Under the pieces are notes generated by a model. The model ran no database searches. It was given only the letters and a program-made list of their open reading frames with translations, and was not told the DNA's origin. Of a stretch of 64,000 nt of DNA, positions 53,502 to 62,601 are shown one piece after another; positions within the stretch are counted from its first letter, which is position 1, and each line of letters begins with the position of its first letter. The translations under genes were made by a program, and so were the position numbers. Source of the stretch: Paenibacillus phytohabitans (GTDB lineage: Bacteria; Bacillota; Bacilli; Paenibacillales; Paenibacillaceae); NCBI RefSeq assembly GCF_013141775.1, contig NZ_WHOB01000039.1, forward strand, positions 53,403 through 117,402. The letters run 5' to 3'.

Positions 53502-53933
53502 CTAAGTATGCGTAAGTATTTCAAGATCAGCCTTTATAGTTGAATATATTAAACTTCTATAAATTGAACTGAAGAAGACAATAACAGATGAGAATAACGG
53601 AGGGGATTTTGGAACTGTAGGAGCGCCAGCGACCGCCTTTGTCACCGGATTTCTACCGCTAAAAGCGGTAACAATCAAGAAATCTACTGACAACAGCAGC
53701 CGAAAGTCCAAATATTCACCGCAGTTATGAACAACATCCATTGGAATCATTTCAAGTTCAATCCACCTGGAACCGCCTGTGAGTACTGAACGGAGCTGCT
53801 GAAGAGCTTTGTTCGTGGCTTTAAGAGCGGTTTTTTGCTGTGTAATAGTTACATTTTTCAGCCCCAAGACCGAGCCGCGAATCCGCCTGCCGCCGCTGGG
53901 CGCTTTCCCGCAAGCTCTGTAAACTAAAGGCAT
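53502..53933 (-). other. Open frame of 143 codons, status unclear
   Basis: A minus-strand frame whose middle part (VTITQQKTALKATNKALQQL, then a long hydrophobic segment FRLLLSVDFLIVTAF) could be a real or decayed gene. I recognise no family and see no good ribosome site. Between it and the TnpB gene (53934-54123) I see only A/T-rich DNA and a LexA-like half match at 54072. Confidence 0.25.
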
Positions 53934-54123
53934 CGAAGCGCGGAAAGTAAATAAACGATGAGCCCGCCTTCCAAATTTAAGAATAGGTAGTCAGAATTCC
54001 CTGACTTCTAAAGTGGTGGGATGAATGACTACGGCCTTTCTTTGCATATGGAAAAAATTTGCCTATCATAAGAACGTATGTGCTATAATTGTTTTGTGAA
54101 TGTTTGGAAATGGGGTGCATCGT

Positions 54124-55203
54124 TTGCTTATCTATAAAGCGTATACATACCGTATCTATCCTAACCGTGAGCAGCAGCACTATTTTGCTAACTTATTCGG
54201 GGCCGTCCGTTTTATCTACAATAAAATGTTATCGGATAAGATCAAACATTACCACATCACAGCGACGATGCTCCATACAACACCTGCGGGTTACAAGAAA
54301 GAATTCCCGTGGCTCCGAGAAATCGACAGCCTGGCCCTGGCCAATGCCCAGCTCCATCTGGACCAAGCGTACAAACAATTTTTTCAGAAGAAGACTATGG
54401 GCTTCCCCCGATTCAAAAGCAAGAAAACACATACAGACCGCTTTACAACAAACAATCAAAAAGGAACGATAGCAATTGAAGGCGGTATGCTTAAAATCCC
54501 CAAGCTAAAGAGCAGAATCCGAATCCGGATGCACCGCCCTTTCTCAGGACGGGTCAAATCCTGTACTATCTCTAAAACACCATCCGGCAAATACTTTGCG
54601 TCCATCCGAGTTGAAACAGAAAACACGCCATTGCCTATAGCAGCCCAGAAAATTGGCGTCGATTTAGGACTGAAAAGCTTTGCGGTGACCTCAGAGGGTG
54701 AAGTGATTGCGAATCCGAAACATCTGCGGAAATCGGAACAACGATTAATAATGCTGCAAAAAAGCGTATCCCGAAAGAAAAAAGGAAGCTACAACCGAAC
54801 CAAGGCTAAACTCCGATTGGCGAAGCTGCATGAAAAAATAGCAAACCAGCGGAAAGACTTCTTGCACAAAACGTCCACCCGAATGATCCACGAAAACCAA
54901 GTAATCGTGATGGAGGACTTGCGTGTAAAGAACATGCTGCAGAATCATAAGTTAGCGAAGGCCATATCCGAAGTCTCCTGGAGGTTCTTCCGAGAACTGC
55001 TGACCTACAAAGCGGAATGGTATGATAGGCAGTTGATCATTGCCCCTCCAAACTATGCAAGCAGTCAGCTCTGTTCCTATTGTGGCTACAAAAACGCAGA
55101 AGTCAAGAATTTGGCTGTACGGGAATGGTCTTGTCCAGAGTGCCATAAGGAGCACGATCGAGATCGGAATGCGGCTGCCAATCTTCTGAAACTAGCCATG
55201 TAA
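54124..55203 (+). CDS. tnpB: TnpB RNA-guided nuclease (IS605 OrfB family)
   Basis: About 359 aa. N-terminal basic OrfB helix-turn-helix-like region (MLIYKAYTYRIYPNREQQ), then a split RuvC nuclease with D180 in KIGVDLGLKSFAV, E264 in VMEDLRVKN and an Asp in KEHDRDRNAA near 345-347; the zinc finger cysteines are C317, C320, C337 and C340. All catalytic residues are present and the length is normal, so it may be active. TnpB uses an RNA from the element's right end to cut matching DNA. TTG start behind GGGGTG; an ATG 24 bases upstream is possible. Confidence 0.92.
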   Translation: MLIYKAYTYRIYPNREQQHYFANLFGAVRFIYNKMLSDKIKHYHITATMLHTTPAGYKKEFPWLREIDSLALANAQLHLDQAYKQFFQKKTMGFPRFKSKKTHTDRFTTNNQKGTIAIEGGMLKIPKLKSRIRIRMHRPFSGRVKSCTISKTPSGKYFASIRVETENTPLPIAAQKIGVDLGLKSFAVTSEGEVIANPKHLRKSEQRLIMLQKSVSRKKKGSYNRTKAKLRLAKLHEKIANQRKDFLHKTSTRMIHENQVIVMEDLRVKNMLQNHKLAKAISEVSWRFFRELLTYKAEWYDRQLIIAPPNYASSQLCSYCGYKNAEVKNLAVREWSCPECHKEHDRDRNAAANLLKLAM

Positions 55204-55305
55204 ATGGCACAATGGGCTAGGGACGAGCCAGCAAGCTTGGATAAACTTGGAGCGTTAGCTCTATTGACCAAGAAGCACCCACCTCATAGGTGGTGTGTAG
55301 TTCAC
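55080..55305 (+). ncRNA. Candidate omega (guide) RNA of TnpB
   Basis: In this family the guide RNA covers the 3' end of tnpB and the right end of the element. Here the region after the stop has GGCT...AGCC, GAGC-GTTA-GCTC and the terminal CCACCT/AGGTGG hairpin. The start is a guess. The guide would be the host DNA just past TTCAC, beginning GCAACTAATGTG. Confidence 0.4.
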
Positions 55306-55349
55306 GCAACTAATGTGTATTTTTCATTATTTCCAAGAAAAGGAGGACG

Positions 55350-55380
55350 CACTATAATATAACGATATTCGATTATAGTG
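55350..55380. promoter_or_regulatory. Inverted repeat before the GNAT gene
   Basis: CACTATAAT and ATTATAGTG are perfect nine-base arms 13 bases apart. TATAAT in the left arm could be a -10 box, so a regulator binding here could block the promoter of the GNAT gene. Confidence 0.4.
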
Positions 55381-55389
55381 GAGGATGAA

Positions 55390-55977
55390 ATGGATATGAG
55401 TGAGAATTTGCTTCCAATTCTGCTGGATATTCCGGAGAGCTTTGAAACGGAGCGCCTGCTCGTCCGGGCTGCGCGGCCGGGAGACGGTGCGGAAATGAAT
55501 AAGGCGATCGGAGAGAGTCTGAACGAGCTGAAGCCTTGGATGCCTTTTGCCCAGAGCATGCCGGCGGTAGAAGAGACTGAGGTCTATGTCCGGGAGTCGC
55601 GGGTAGCATATCTGAAACGTTCGACACTGAATATGCTGATCTTCAGCAAGGCGGACGGCACATACATAGGCAACATCGGCCTGCATCATATCGACTGGGA
55701 TTGCCGCCGTTTCGAGACGGGATATTGGATCAGAAGCTCATGCGCAGGCAACGGATATATTACGGAAGCGGTGCATGGAATTACGGATTTTGCCATTAGA
55801 GAGCTTGGGGCGGAGCGGATTGAGATCCGCTGCAGTGCGCGGAATGTCAAAAGCGCTGCTGTTGCCGAGCGTGCCGGGTTCACGCTGGACGGCATTCTGC
55901 GCAAGAGCACACGCGAGGCGGACGGGGAACTCCATGACAGCAAAGTGTACGCTAAGGTGCGGGGTGTTGAATTCTAA
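55390..55977 (+). CDS. GNAT acetyltransferase (RimL-like)
   Basis: About 195 aa. It has the RimJ/RimL layout: FETERLLVRAARPGDGAEM at the start, GNIGLHHIDWDCRRFETGYWI in the middle, then the acetyl-CoA motif SSCAGNGYITEAV and RIEIRCSARNVKSAAVAERAGF. It probably acetylates an N-terminal or small amine, as B. subtilis YdaF-type proteins do. ATG start after GGAGG; a second ATG is two codons on. It lies 14 bp before the ABC exporter and may be co-expressed. Confidence 0.88.
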   Translation: MDMSENLLPILLDIPESFETERLLVRAARPGDGAEMNKAIGESLNELKPWMPFAQSMPAVEETEVYVRESRVAYLKRSTLNMLIFSKADGTYIGNIGLHHIDWDCRRFETGYWIRSSCAGNGYITEAVHGITDFAIRELGAERIEIRCSARNVKSAAVAERAGFTLDGILRKSTREADGELHDSKVYAKVRGVEF

Positions 55978-55991
55978 AGGGAGATGATGAT

Positions 55992-57824
55992 GTGAAGAAG
56001 AAAGGTGCTTTTGCCAGATTAAGTACATACATGCTCAGACATAAGCTGATTTATAGCATATTACTGCTAGTTACCCTATTTAGTATTGTCCTTGATCTGA
56101 CGATGGCCTGGTTCCTGTCGCGGATTACGGATGCGGCGGTCCGTCTGGACGTAGAGGCTTTTACAGGCCTTGCCTGGTTCGGAGTTATATTCTTGACGGT
56201 CGCCGGAATCAACACTTTTCTAAGTGTGTATCTCAAAACTAATATATCGGCCAAAATCAGAAATGAGCTGCGCCAGGACATGATGGGACATACGCTGGCT
56301 TTGCCGCAGTCTTATTTTGACCGTAATCATTCGGGTGATCTGTTATCCCGGTTCACGAACGATAATCAATCCGTAGGCGAAGCCTGCGGGCACGTCATGA
56401 TGGATCTGCTGCGCAATCCGCTGCTGGCGGTGGCCTCCTTCGCTTATCTGATCTATATCAACTGGCTGCTTGCGTTGATCTGTCTGTCGGTAGGGCCGCT
56501 GCTGTTCCTGACCGGCAAAATATTCGGCAATGCGATGCGTGCCAACAGTGTGCGGGTACAGGAGAATATGAGCAGAACGACAGCTTTTCTGAATGATATC
56601 CTGGGCAGCAGCATGGTGTTCAAAGCGTTCTCGATTGAGCGCAGGCTGCAGAAGCAGTATGTAGAATATAGTGAGAGCATTGCCTCCGGGGAGAAGAAGA
56701 AGGCGAGAATCGAAGGAGCAACGGGGGCGATCTCCTCTGTGCTGGGCAACCTTACCTTCCTGCTCGCGCTGGTCATTGCCGGGTGGTTTGTGGCCAAAGG
56801 ATCACTTGAGGTCGGGGCGATGATTGCATTCATCCAATTGATGAATTATCTGGTGGGGCCGTTCTCGGTACTGCCGGGCCTGGTCGCTTCCATGCAGCAG
56901 TCGCTGGGTGCGGCGGAGCGGATTTTTGAAGTGATGGATGCTGCTCCCGAGGTTGAGGTATTGCCTGAACAGCAGATGCAGCAGCCTGATTTCAATGTGC
57001 TACAGCTCGCAGACCTGTCGTTCGGATATCCGGAGAGTGAGAAGCAGAGTCTAAGCAAGGTTAATCTGGAGTTAACGCGCGGAAAGCAGATGGCCGTGGT
57101 GGGTCCGAGCGGCGGCGGTAAATCCACACTGTTCAAGCTGCTGCTCGGTTTCTACAAACCGGATGCAGGTGAGATTTCAATTAATAATCAGGCGATTGCC
57201 GGGATGCAGCTTGAGCAGCTGAGAAGTTATTTCGCCTATGTGCCTCAGGAGTCGGGTCTGTATACCGGAAGCATCCGTGACAATATCGGTAACGGCAGAC
57301 CGGGCGCTACGGAAGAAGAGATTATAGAAGCGCTGCGGCAGGCGAACGCTTATGATTTCGTGATGGAGCTGCCGGAAGGCATCCACACCGATATTGGTGA
57401 GCATGGTTCGAGATTGTCCGGAGGGCAGAGACAGCGTCTCTCCATTGCCAGAGCGATGCTGAAGAACGCGCCGATTCTGCTGCTGGATGAAGCTACGGCG
57501 GCACTCGACAATGAGTCGGAGAAAATGGTCCAGCAGGCGATCCGCAAGCTGATGAAGGATAAAACAACGCTGGTCATCGCCCACCGCCTCTCAACCATCC
57601 AGAATGCCGATATTATTCTGGTGATGGAGAACGGGGAGATTGTGGAGCGGGGCGGACATGAGGAGCTGCTGGCGGCAGAGGGACGGTACTTCGAGCTGTA
57701 TAATTCCCAGCTGGAGCAGGAAGCTGTGGAGGAAGGGCAATATTCTTCTTTGGGCGGTGAGAGCTTGAGCAGCGGCGGAATGGCCCCCCTCAAGCAGGAG
57801 ACAGCTGTAGCAGGTACGTTATAA
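55992..57824 (+). CDS. ABC exporter half-transporter (multidrug type)
   Basis: A 610-aa protein with six membrane segments (about 15-320) and a nucleotide-binding domain: Walker A GPSGGGKS (about 371-378), Q-loop YVPQESGLYTG, signature LSGGQRQRLSIARAML, Walker B ILLLDEATAALD and H-loop IAHRLST are intact. It is a BmrA/MsbA-like exporter that should act as homodimer; substrate unknown. The last 40 residues or so are low-complexity. GTG start behind AAGGGAGATGATGAT. It could export a compound the preceding GNAT modifies, but that is only a guess. Confidence 0.9.
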   Translation: MKKKGAFARLSTYMLRHKLIYSILLLVTLFSIVLDLTMAWFLSRITDAAVRLDVEAFTGLAWFGVIFLTVAGINTFLSVYLKTNISAKIRNELRQDMMGHTLALPQSYFDRNHSGDLLSRFTNDNQSVGEACGHVMMDLLRNPLLAVASFAYLIYINWLLALICLSVGPLLFLTGKIFGNAMRANSVRVQENMSRTTAFLNDILGSSMVFKAFSIERRLQKQYVEYSESIASGEKKKARIEGATGAISSVLGNLTFLLALVIAGWFVAKGSLEVGAMIAFIQLMNYLVGPFSVLPGLVASMQQSLGAAERIFEVMDAAPEVEVLPEQQMQQPDFNVLQLADLSFGYPESEKQSLSKVNLELTRGKQMAVVGPSGGGKSTLFKLLLGFYKPDAGEISINNQAIAGMQLEQLRSYFAYVPQESGLYTGSIRDNIGNGRPGATEEEIIEALRQANAYDFVMELPEGIHTDIGEHGSRLSGGQRQRLSIARAMLKNAPILLLDEATAALDNESEKMVQQAIRKLMKDKTTLVIAHRLSTIQNADIILVMENGEIVERGGHEELLAAEGRYFELYNSQLEQEAVEEGQYSSLGGESLSSGGMAPLKQETAVAGTL

Positions 57825-57869
57825 TAGTCTTCTTCAGCTATGTTCTTGGCTTTCAGCATGCGCTACGCG

Positions 57870-58235
57870 CTACTTGGCAGAGAGAGCGTCAATCGCTTGA
57901 ACAGCCAGCTTCAAGGCTTGGAGTCTTCTTTCTAAAAGAGTTTGTTGTGGACTGCCGGCCTTGGATTTAGCGTAACTATGTTCAACAGATGGGGTTATTT
58001 CAATTAGAACTTTGCGGGCTTCTGCTATATCTTCATTGAAGTACTGATGAGGTTTTTGATTCCAGACGTTCTCCAGAACCGCTAAGCCGATGCGTGAAGC
58101 ATTGAGCCGTTTCTTTACCAGCGTAATGTTTGTGCCCTTTTGAGTCATTTGCGCAAAGGCATTTTCAAGTTTTTTGATGGTCGATTGCCAGGATTTAATG
58201 GATTCGAGCTGGTCCGCAGCAGATACTTCTTCCAT
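57870..58235 (-). CDS. Small helical protein of unknown function
   Basis: A 121-aa protein, nearly all charged helix (STIKKLENAFAQMTQKGTNI, LERRLQALKLAVQAIDALSAK), without membrane segment. No family recognised. ATG with AGAAAGGAAGG upstream makes it a credible gene. Confidence 0.65.
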   Translation of the reverse strand: MEEVSAADQLESIKSWQSTIKKLENAFAQMTQKGTNITLVKKRLNASRIGLAVLENVWNQKPHQYFNEDIAEARKVLIEITPSVEHSYAKSKAGSPQQTLLERRLQALKLAVQAIDALSAK

Positions 58236-58266
58236 GGATGACCTTCCTTTCTTATTGAATTATATA

Positions 58267-58317
58267 AAAGGTGGCTTACAGCGGTTCAATAAACTGAACC
58301 AGCGGTAAGCCACCTTT
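58267..58317 (-). terminator. Long intrinsic terminator of the HAD gene
   Basis: AAAGGTGGCTTAC pairs with GTAAGCCACCTTT, with an inner GGTTCA/TGAACC stem. On the minus strand it is followed by TTTTATATA, so it ends the HAD phosphatase gene. Confidence 0.8.
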
Positions 58318-58352
58318 GTCATATAAGATATCCGCTCAGGGAGGTATGTCTG

Positions 58353-59156
58353 TTATTCTGCACCGAGAATGAACTTATCGATGGCGAATTTCACACCGTC
58401 CTCATTGTTGCTGAGGGTAACGAAATCGGCAATTTCCTTCAGGGCAGGAATGGCATTCGCCATAGCGACACCGAGGCCGGCGGCTTCGAGCATCTCGTGA
58501 TCGTTCCAGGAATCGCCGACAGCGATGGTCTCGGACAGCTCGCAGCCGAAATGCTTAGCGAGGAATTCAAGCGCCAGACCTTTGGTGCCTTCGTGGTGCA
58601 TGATTTCCAGGAAATGCGGCTTGGACTTCGTGATGTGAACCGAATCACCGAGCAGGTTGCGCAGGATCGGGGACAGCTCATCCAGGAAGGCCGGATCGTC
58701 GATGATGAGCATTTTAGGTGTTTTTTGCGGGACCAGCTTCTCTTCCCAATTAGGCTCAATGTAGTACTGGGTCTTGTTCAAGGCAGCATAATCGATCAGC
58801 TTCTGGTTCTCCTCACGGGCATACAGCTTGTCGTCAATGTAAGTCTGCAGATGCAGGTCATGCTCCACACAGTACTGGAACAGCTTGCGCACCGCATCCT
58901 GCGGGACATAACGCTCATAGAGCACTTCTTCGTCCAGCAGATTCTTAACGAGTGCCCCCTGATAAGTGATGATCGGCACATTCAGTCCGGTCTGGCGGGC
59001 AATCGCCTGGGCGGAAGCATAAGCGCGTCCGGTAGCGAGGGTAACCACAACGCCTGCGGCAACAGCCTGTTCCAGCGCGGTTTGGGTGGCAGGGGTAACT
59101 TCCTTGTCGTCATTAATCAGGGTGTCGTCAATATCGATAGCAATCAATTTGTACAT
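58353..59156 (-). CDS. Cof-type HAD hydrolase
   Basis: A 267-aa sugar-phosphate phosphatase-like protein. The nucleophile motif AIDIDDTLIND starts at residue 6, TLATGRAYASAQ holds motif II, a lysine lies in KPHFLEIMHHEGTKG, and VGDSWNDHEMLEAAG holds motif IV acids. C2 cap type as in YidA/YkrA. Substrate not defined. ATG behind AGGAGAG. Confidence 0.93.
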   Translation of the reverse strand: MYKLIAIDIDDTLINDDKEVTPATQTALEQAVAAGVVVTLATGRAYASAQAIARQTGLNVPIITYQGALVKNLLDEEVLYERYVPQDAVRKLFQYCVEHDLHLQTYIDDKLYAREENQKLIDYAALNKTQYYIEPNWEEKLVPQKTPKMLIIDDPAFLDELSPILRNLLGDSVHITKSKPHFLEIMHHEGTKGLALEFLAKHFGCELSETIAVGDSWNDHEMLEAAGLGVAMANAIPALKEIADFVTLSNNEDGVKFAIDKFILGAE

Positions 59157-59265
59157 TTGGGTTCTCTCCTAAAAGGTTGGTTTAGTCCGGCTTTCCGCGG
59201 AATCTTCTATAAGAAGGGAACGGAAGCACGACTTTTTGTCTGAAGCATGTAACTATAAAATGCTG

Positions 59266-60177
59266 CTAGCCCTCCGCCTGCGTCCGCGCCGGATCAGGAC
59301 TCAGCTCCGCCATCAGCATGGCGGCAAGAATGCATCCACAGCCTAGCGCAGCGGACAGGCCGAGTGTCTCTCCGCCGAAGAGCAGGCCTGTTACTGCAGC
59401 GAATACCGGCTCTGTGGCATAAATAATCGCCACCCGGGACGGGGTGGTATATTTCTGGCAGGCGGTCTGAATCCAGAAGGCGAAGGCGCTGGTCGGGCCG
59501 ATGGAGATTAGCATGGCCCAGAGCACTTCCGGCTTCGCGAGCAGCTCCCCGCTGTGCATAAGCGGGGCGGGGCCATCCACCAGAAGGGAGGCCAGGACGC
59601 TGAACAGGCCCACAAAGGCAAGCTGTAGCGCGGCCAGCGGCAAGGCCGGATAACGCGGCGCATATATGCCGGTATACACGATCTGCAGCGCAAAGAAGGC
59701 AGCGCAGAGCAGGATCAGGCCATCGCCCTTATTAAGGGAGAACGTAGAGCCGGTGAAGGTCAGCAGATACAGGCCAACTGCTGCGAGGCCGGCACTGAAC
59801 CAGGTGTAACGGGATATGGCATGCTTCAGCAGCGCCAGAGACAGGAAAGGTACAAGTACCACCGACAGTCCGGTAATGAACCCTGTATTGGAGGTGGTGG
59901 TGTACAGCAGTCCCATGGTCTGGAAGCCATAGCCCAGGAAGAGCAGCAGGCCCAGCAGCAGAGCATGCAGAACCATACGTAAGCTTAGCTTCTTCCATTC
60001 CTGACGGTAGAAGACGGCGGTAATTAGTGCAAGCAGCAGGGCGGCGCCTGTAAACCGGATGCTGTTGAAGGCAAGCGGCGGCAGTACCCGGACGGCAGAT
60101 TGCACAATAAGAAACGTACATCCCCACATCATCGCCACCAGCAGCAGACTTAGATCGGCGATTCGGGAGCGGTTCAC
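59266..60177 (-). CDS. DMT/EamA family exporter
   Basis: A 303-aa membrane protein with ten hydrophobic segments in two EamA repeats (the first opens LSLLLVAMMWGCTFLIVQSA, the second begins near DGLILLCAAFFALQIVYTGI). The motif ATEPVFAAVTGLLFGGETL is typical. Substrates in this family include amino acids and other metabolites. GTG start with AAAGGATG upstream. Confidence 0.88.
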   Translation of the reverse strand: MNRSRIADLSLLLVAMMWGCTFLIVQSAVRVLPPLAFNSIRFTGAALLLALITAVFYRQEWKKLSLRMVLHALLLGLLLFLGYGFQTMGLLYTTTSNTGFITGLSVVLVPFLSLALLKHAISRYTWFSAGLAAVGLYLLTFTGSTFSLNKGDGLILLCAAFFALQIVYTGIYAPRYPALPLAALQLAFVGLFSVLASLLVDGPAPLMHSGELLAKPEVLWAMLISIGPTSAFAFWIQTACQKYTTPSRVAIIYATEPVFAAVTGLLFGGETLGLSAALGCGCILAAMLMAELSPDPARTQAEG

Positions 60178-60342
60178 AGAGTGTCATCCTTTCAGGGCCG
60201 TATGAGTTGTCCAAATTGTATCCTAAATCAGGGGGCAGGACAAGCCGAAACTGCGTAGCGGCCGTGTCCGCACGGGATGCAGGAGGCCTGTAGCCCGTTA
60301 TCCGCTGGACAAAAAAGGAAAGCCTTGGTATACTTCGATAAC

Positions 60343-60356
60343 CGCACACTTGTTCT
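60343..60356. promoter_or_regulatory. LexA-like box before the YdjM-like gene
   Basis: CGCACACTTGTTCT matches CGAAC-N4-GTTCG at eight of ten fixed positions, about 50 bases before the start codon. E. coli ydjM is an SOS gene, which makes the match worth noting. Confidence 0.35.
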
Positions 60357-60408
60357 TATTTCGGGCATCCAGAATCATTATACTCTCATATGAAGGAGCG
60401 GATTCACC

Positions 60409-61131
60409 ATGATGGGCAAATCCCATTTAGTTATCAGCACCGGGGTTACCTTGTCCGCCATGAGTTTGCTTGGGCTTGAAATCACTCTTCCGGCCGTCGC
60501 CGTTGCGGTGGTCAGCTCGCTGCTGCCCGATATCGACGAGCCGAATTCACTGCTGGTACGCAAGGCAGTTCCCGAGTTTCTGCTGCGTATCCTGCAGGTA
60601 TCCCTGATCGGGGCAGCTATTTATCTTTATTTTGCCGGAATCGCTGCTCCGCCGTGGAATATTGCCCTGGCTCTGCTGGTCGGCAGTGTGTCTTTCCTGC
60701 CGGGCCGCAGGCTGAGGCATCTGGTGATGCTGCTGATTGCGCTGGCGCTGTTTGCTTTTGCCGATGCCTATGATCCATGGAACTATATTGCCGCCTGTGT
60801 GCTGGTCGTAGCTTCCGTTGTCCCGCACCGGGGAATCACGCATACGCTGTATGCTGTGGCCGGCTGGGGGGCGCTGCTGTATTTTGTATCAAAGGGCATG
60901 GATGACGGCGGCAGTCTCTGGATTGCCGGGAGTATGTCCTACGGCCTGCATCTGCTGGCCGATTCCCTGACCCAGCGCGGAATTACGCCGCTGCCCCCGC
61001 TGCCGGTCAAGCTGCGGCTGAAGCTGATGAGCACCGGCACGAAGAAAGGCAATGCGGTAGAGAAGGTATGCGTAATGCTTACGCTGGCGCTGGTTGTCTA
61101 TGTTTTTGTGCTTACGCCTTCTTTGGTGTAA
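60409..61131 (+). CDS. YdjM-family membrane-bound metal-dependent hydrolase
   Basis: A 240-aa membrane protein. The metal-binding pattern of the family is visible: GKSHLVISTG, SSLLPDIDEPNS, RGITHTLYA and GLHLLADSLTQRGITPLPP. Six or so hydrophobic segments. Relatives include E. coli YdjM, of unknown substrate. ATG behind AAGGAGCG; a terminator follows at 61198. Confidence 0.87.
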   Translation: MMGKSHLVISTGVTLSAMSLLGLEITLPAVAVAVVSSLLPDIDEPNSLLVRKAVPEFLLRILQVSLIGAAIYLYFAGIAAPPWNIALALLVGSVSFLPGRRLRHLVMLLIALALFAFADAYDPWNYIAACVLVVASVVPHRGITHTLYAVAGWGALLYFVSKGMDDGGSLWIAGSMSYGLHLLADSLTQRGITPLPPLPVKLRLKLMSTGTKKGNAVEKVCVMLTLALVVYVFVLTPSLV

Positions 61132-61197
61132 AGGGCAAGCAAGAGCTGGGCAGCAGCTAAAGAGATGAACAACGAGATAAGAGATGGACGGCAAGAC

Positions 61198-61250
61198 AAG
61201 AACCCCACGATCAGCTGCGCAGGATGCGGCAGGATAGCGGGGTTCTTTTT
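61198..61250 (+). terminator. Intrinsic terminator after the YdjM-like gene
   Basis: AAGAACCCC pairs with GGGGTTCTT, followed by TTT. Confidence 0.7.
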
Positions 61251-61297
61251 ACTGTATAAGTACCTGCTTGCCGGAGTGGTGTCTGCGGTGCAGAGCC

Positions 61298-62302
61298 CTA
61301 CTCCTCAAGAAATACCAGACCGATGAAGTCCTCGGGCTCAATGCGGCCAAAGTAATGCTTGAGGTCCAGATCAGCCAGCGCCTCTCTCACCTCGGCTTCC
61401 GTATAACGCTTACCGCGCAGCGCGTTCTCTACGTCCGCCACATCGCCGACGCCGAAGAAGTCCCCGTAGATTTTGATCTCGCGGATGATGGAATCCTCAA
61501 TGTCCATGCGGATATCCACTAGACCGGCCGGGAATTTGCGGGTGTGCTTCACATTGCTCTTCGGCGACAGGCCGTAGTTCCAGTCCCAGTTCTGGTAATG
61601 CTCCTTGGAGATTTCATTAATCCGCACCCAGTCGTCCATGGTCAGCTTGTACTGGGGAACCTCGGACGCCTCCATGCCGAAGATGGAACGCAGCAGGCCT
61701 TCGCGGAACTGTTCAATTGTCATATCCGGGTTGCCCAGCAGCTCTTTGATATTGGCGACACGGCTGCGTACGGACTTGGTGCTCTTCGACTTGAACTTCT
61801 CGGGATTTACGTTCAGTGAAGCCTGCACATCGTCCAGATTAAGGTCGAACATCAGGGTGCCGTGGCTGAACATGCGTCCGCGTGTGGAGAACTGGGCGTT
61901 GCCGGAGATTTTCTGCTCCCCGACCTGAAGATCGTTGCGTCCGCTCAGCTCGGCATTCACCCCCATCGACTGCAGATAATCAATCACCGGCTGGGTGAAT
62001 TTGAGGAAGTTATGGAAAGACTGTCCGTCATCCTTGGTAATGAAGCTGAAGTTCAGATTGCCCAGATCATGATAGACCGCGCCGCCGCCGGATAACCGCC
62101 GTACGACCTGGATATTGTTGTCCTTCACATATTCCTGGTTGATCTCTTCGATGGTGTTCTGATGCTTGCCGATAATAATCGACGGGCTGTTGATATAAAA
62201 GAGCAGATAGCTCTCGTCCATCGGCAGGTTTTTGAGTGCAAATTCCTCAATTGCCAGATTGATCGATGCGTCTGTAATGCCGGTGTTATCGATAAAAAGC
62301 AT
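61298..62302 (-). CDS. lplJ: Lipoate-protein ligase
   Basis: A 334-aa ligase that activates lipoate with ATP and attaches it to E2 and H proteins. The binding motif RRLSGGGAVYHDLGNLNFSF is at about 68-87, GRNDLQVGEQKISGNAQ holds the catalytic lysine region, and the C-terminal accessory domain (about 250-334) is present. ATG behind GCGGAGGAA. Confidence 0.94.
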   Translation of the reverse strand: MLFIDNTGITDASINLAIEEFALKNLPMDESYLLFYINSPSIIIGKHQNTIEEINQEYVKDNNIQVVRRLSGGGAVYHDLGNLNFSFITKDDGQSFHNFLKFTQPVIDYLQSMGVNAELSGRNDLQVGEQKISGNAQFSTRGRMFSHGTLMFDLNLDDVQASLNVNPEKFKSKSTKSVRSRVANIKELLGNPDMTIEQFREGLLRSIFGMEASEVPQYKLTMDDWVRINEISKEHYQNWDWNYGLSPKSNVKHTRKFPAGLVDIRMDIEDSIIREIKIYGDFFGVGDVADVENALRGKRYTEAEVREALADLDLKHYFGRIEPEDFIGLVFLEE

Positions 62303-62601
62303 AGTGATTCCTCCGCTTGGCCATAGTAAACTGCTGTACTTATTCTAAACTAAAAGAGAGATTTCCACAAAATCGAAAGTTTAACTTATCCGGCCGGAGT
62401 TACGCAAGGGTCGCCAGTTTACCCCACCACTGAGGCTGTAAGCGGACTTCTGCCCGGCTGAATCAGCTTCGTCCGGTATTTCTCCGCTTGATAAGTGCCG
62501 GGGATCATCATGCCGGGCGCACCTGTGCGCTGCTGTAAGAGCATTGACGTACTTCCGGCAATAGGCCGATAATTGGGTGAAGGATTGCTAAGTTTCGGAC
62601 A

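Larger units (their letters stand above)
54124..55305 (+). mobile_element. IS200/IS605-type element with TnpB only
   Basis: A tnpB gene without a TnpA transposase. Downstream, CCACCT-CAT-AGGTGG (55279-55293) followed by TGTGTAGTTCAC looks like the right end of IS605-group elements. The left end was not found with certainty; it lies upstream of the gene, probably within about 100 bases. Without TnpA it would depend on a transposase encoded elsewhere. Confidence 0.65.

Noticed and set aside
62403..62460. Cobalamin riboswitch before cobD
   Set aside because: ACCACTGAGGCTGTAAGCGG followed by ACTTCTGCC vaguely recalls the B12 box, but the P3-P6 core is missing and two other elements lie between it and cobD. 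At most a relic.
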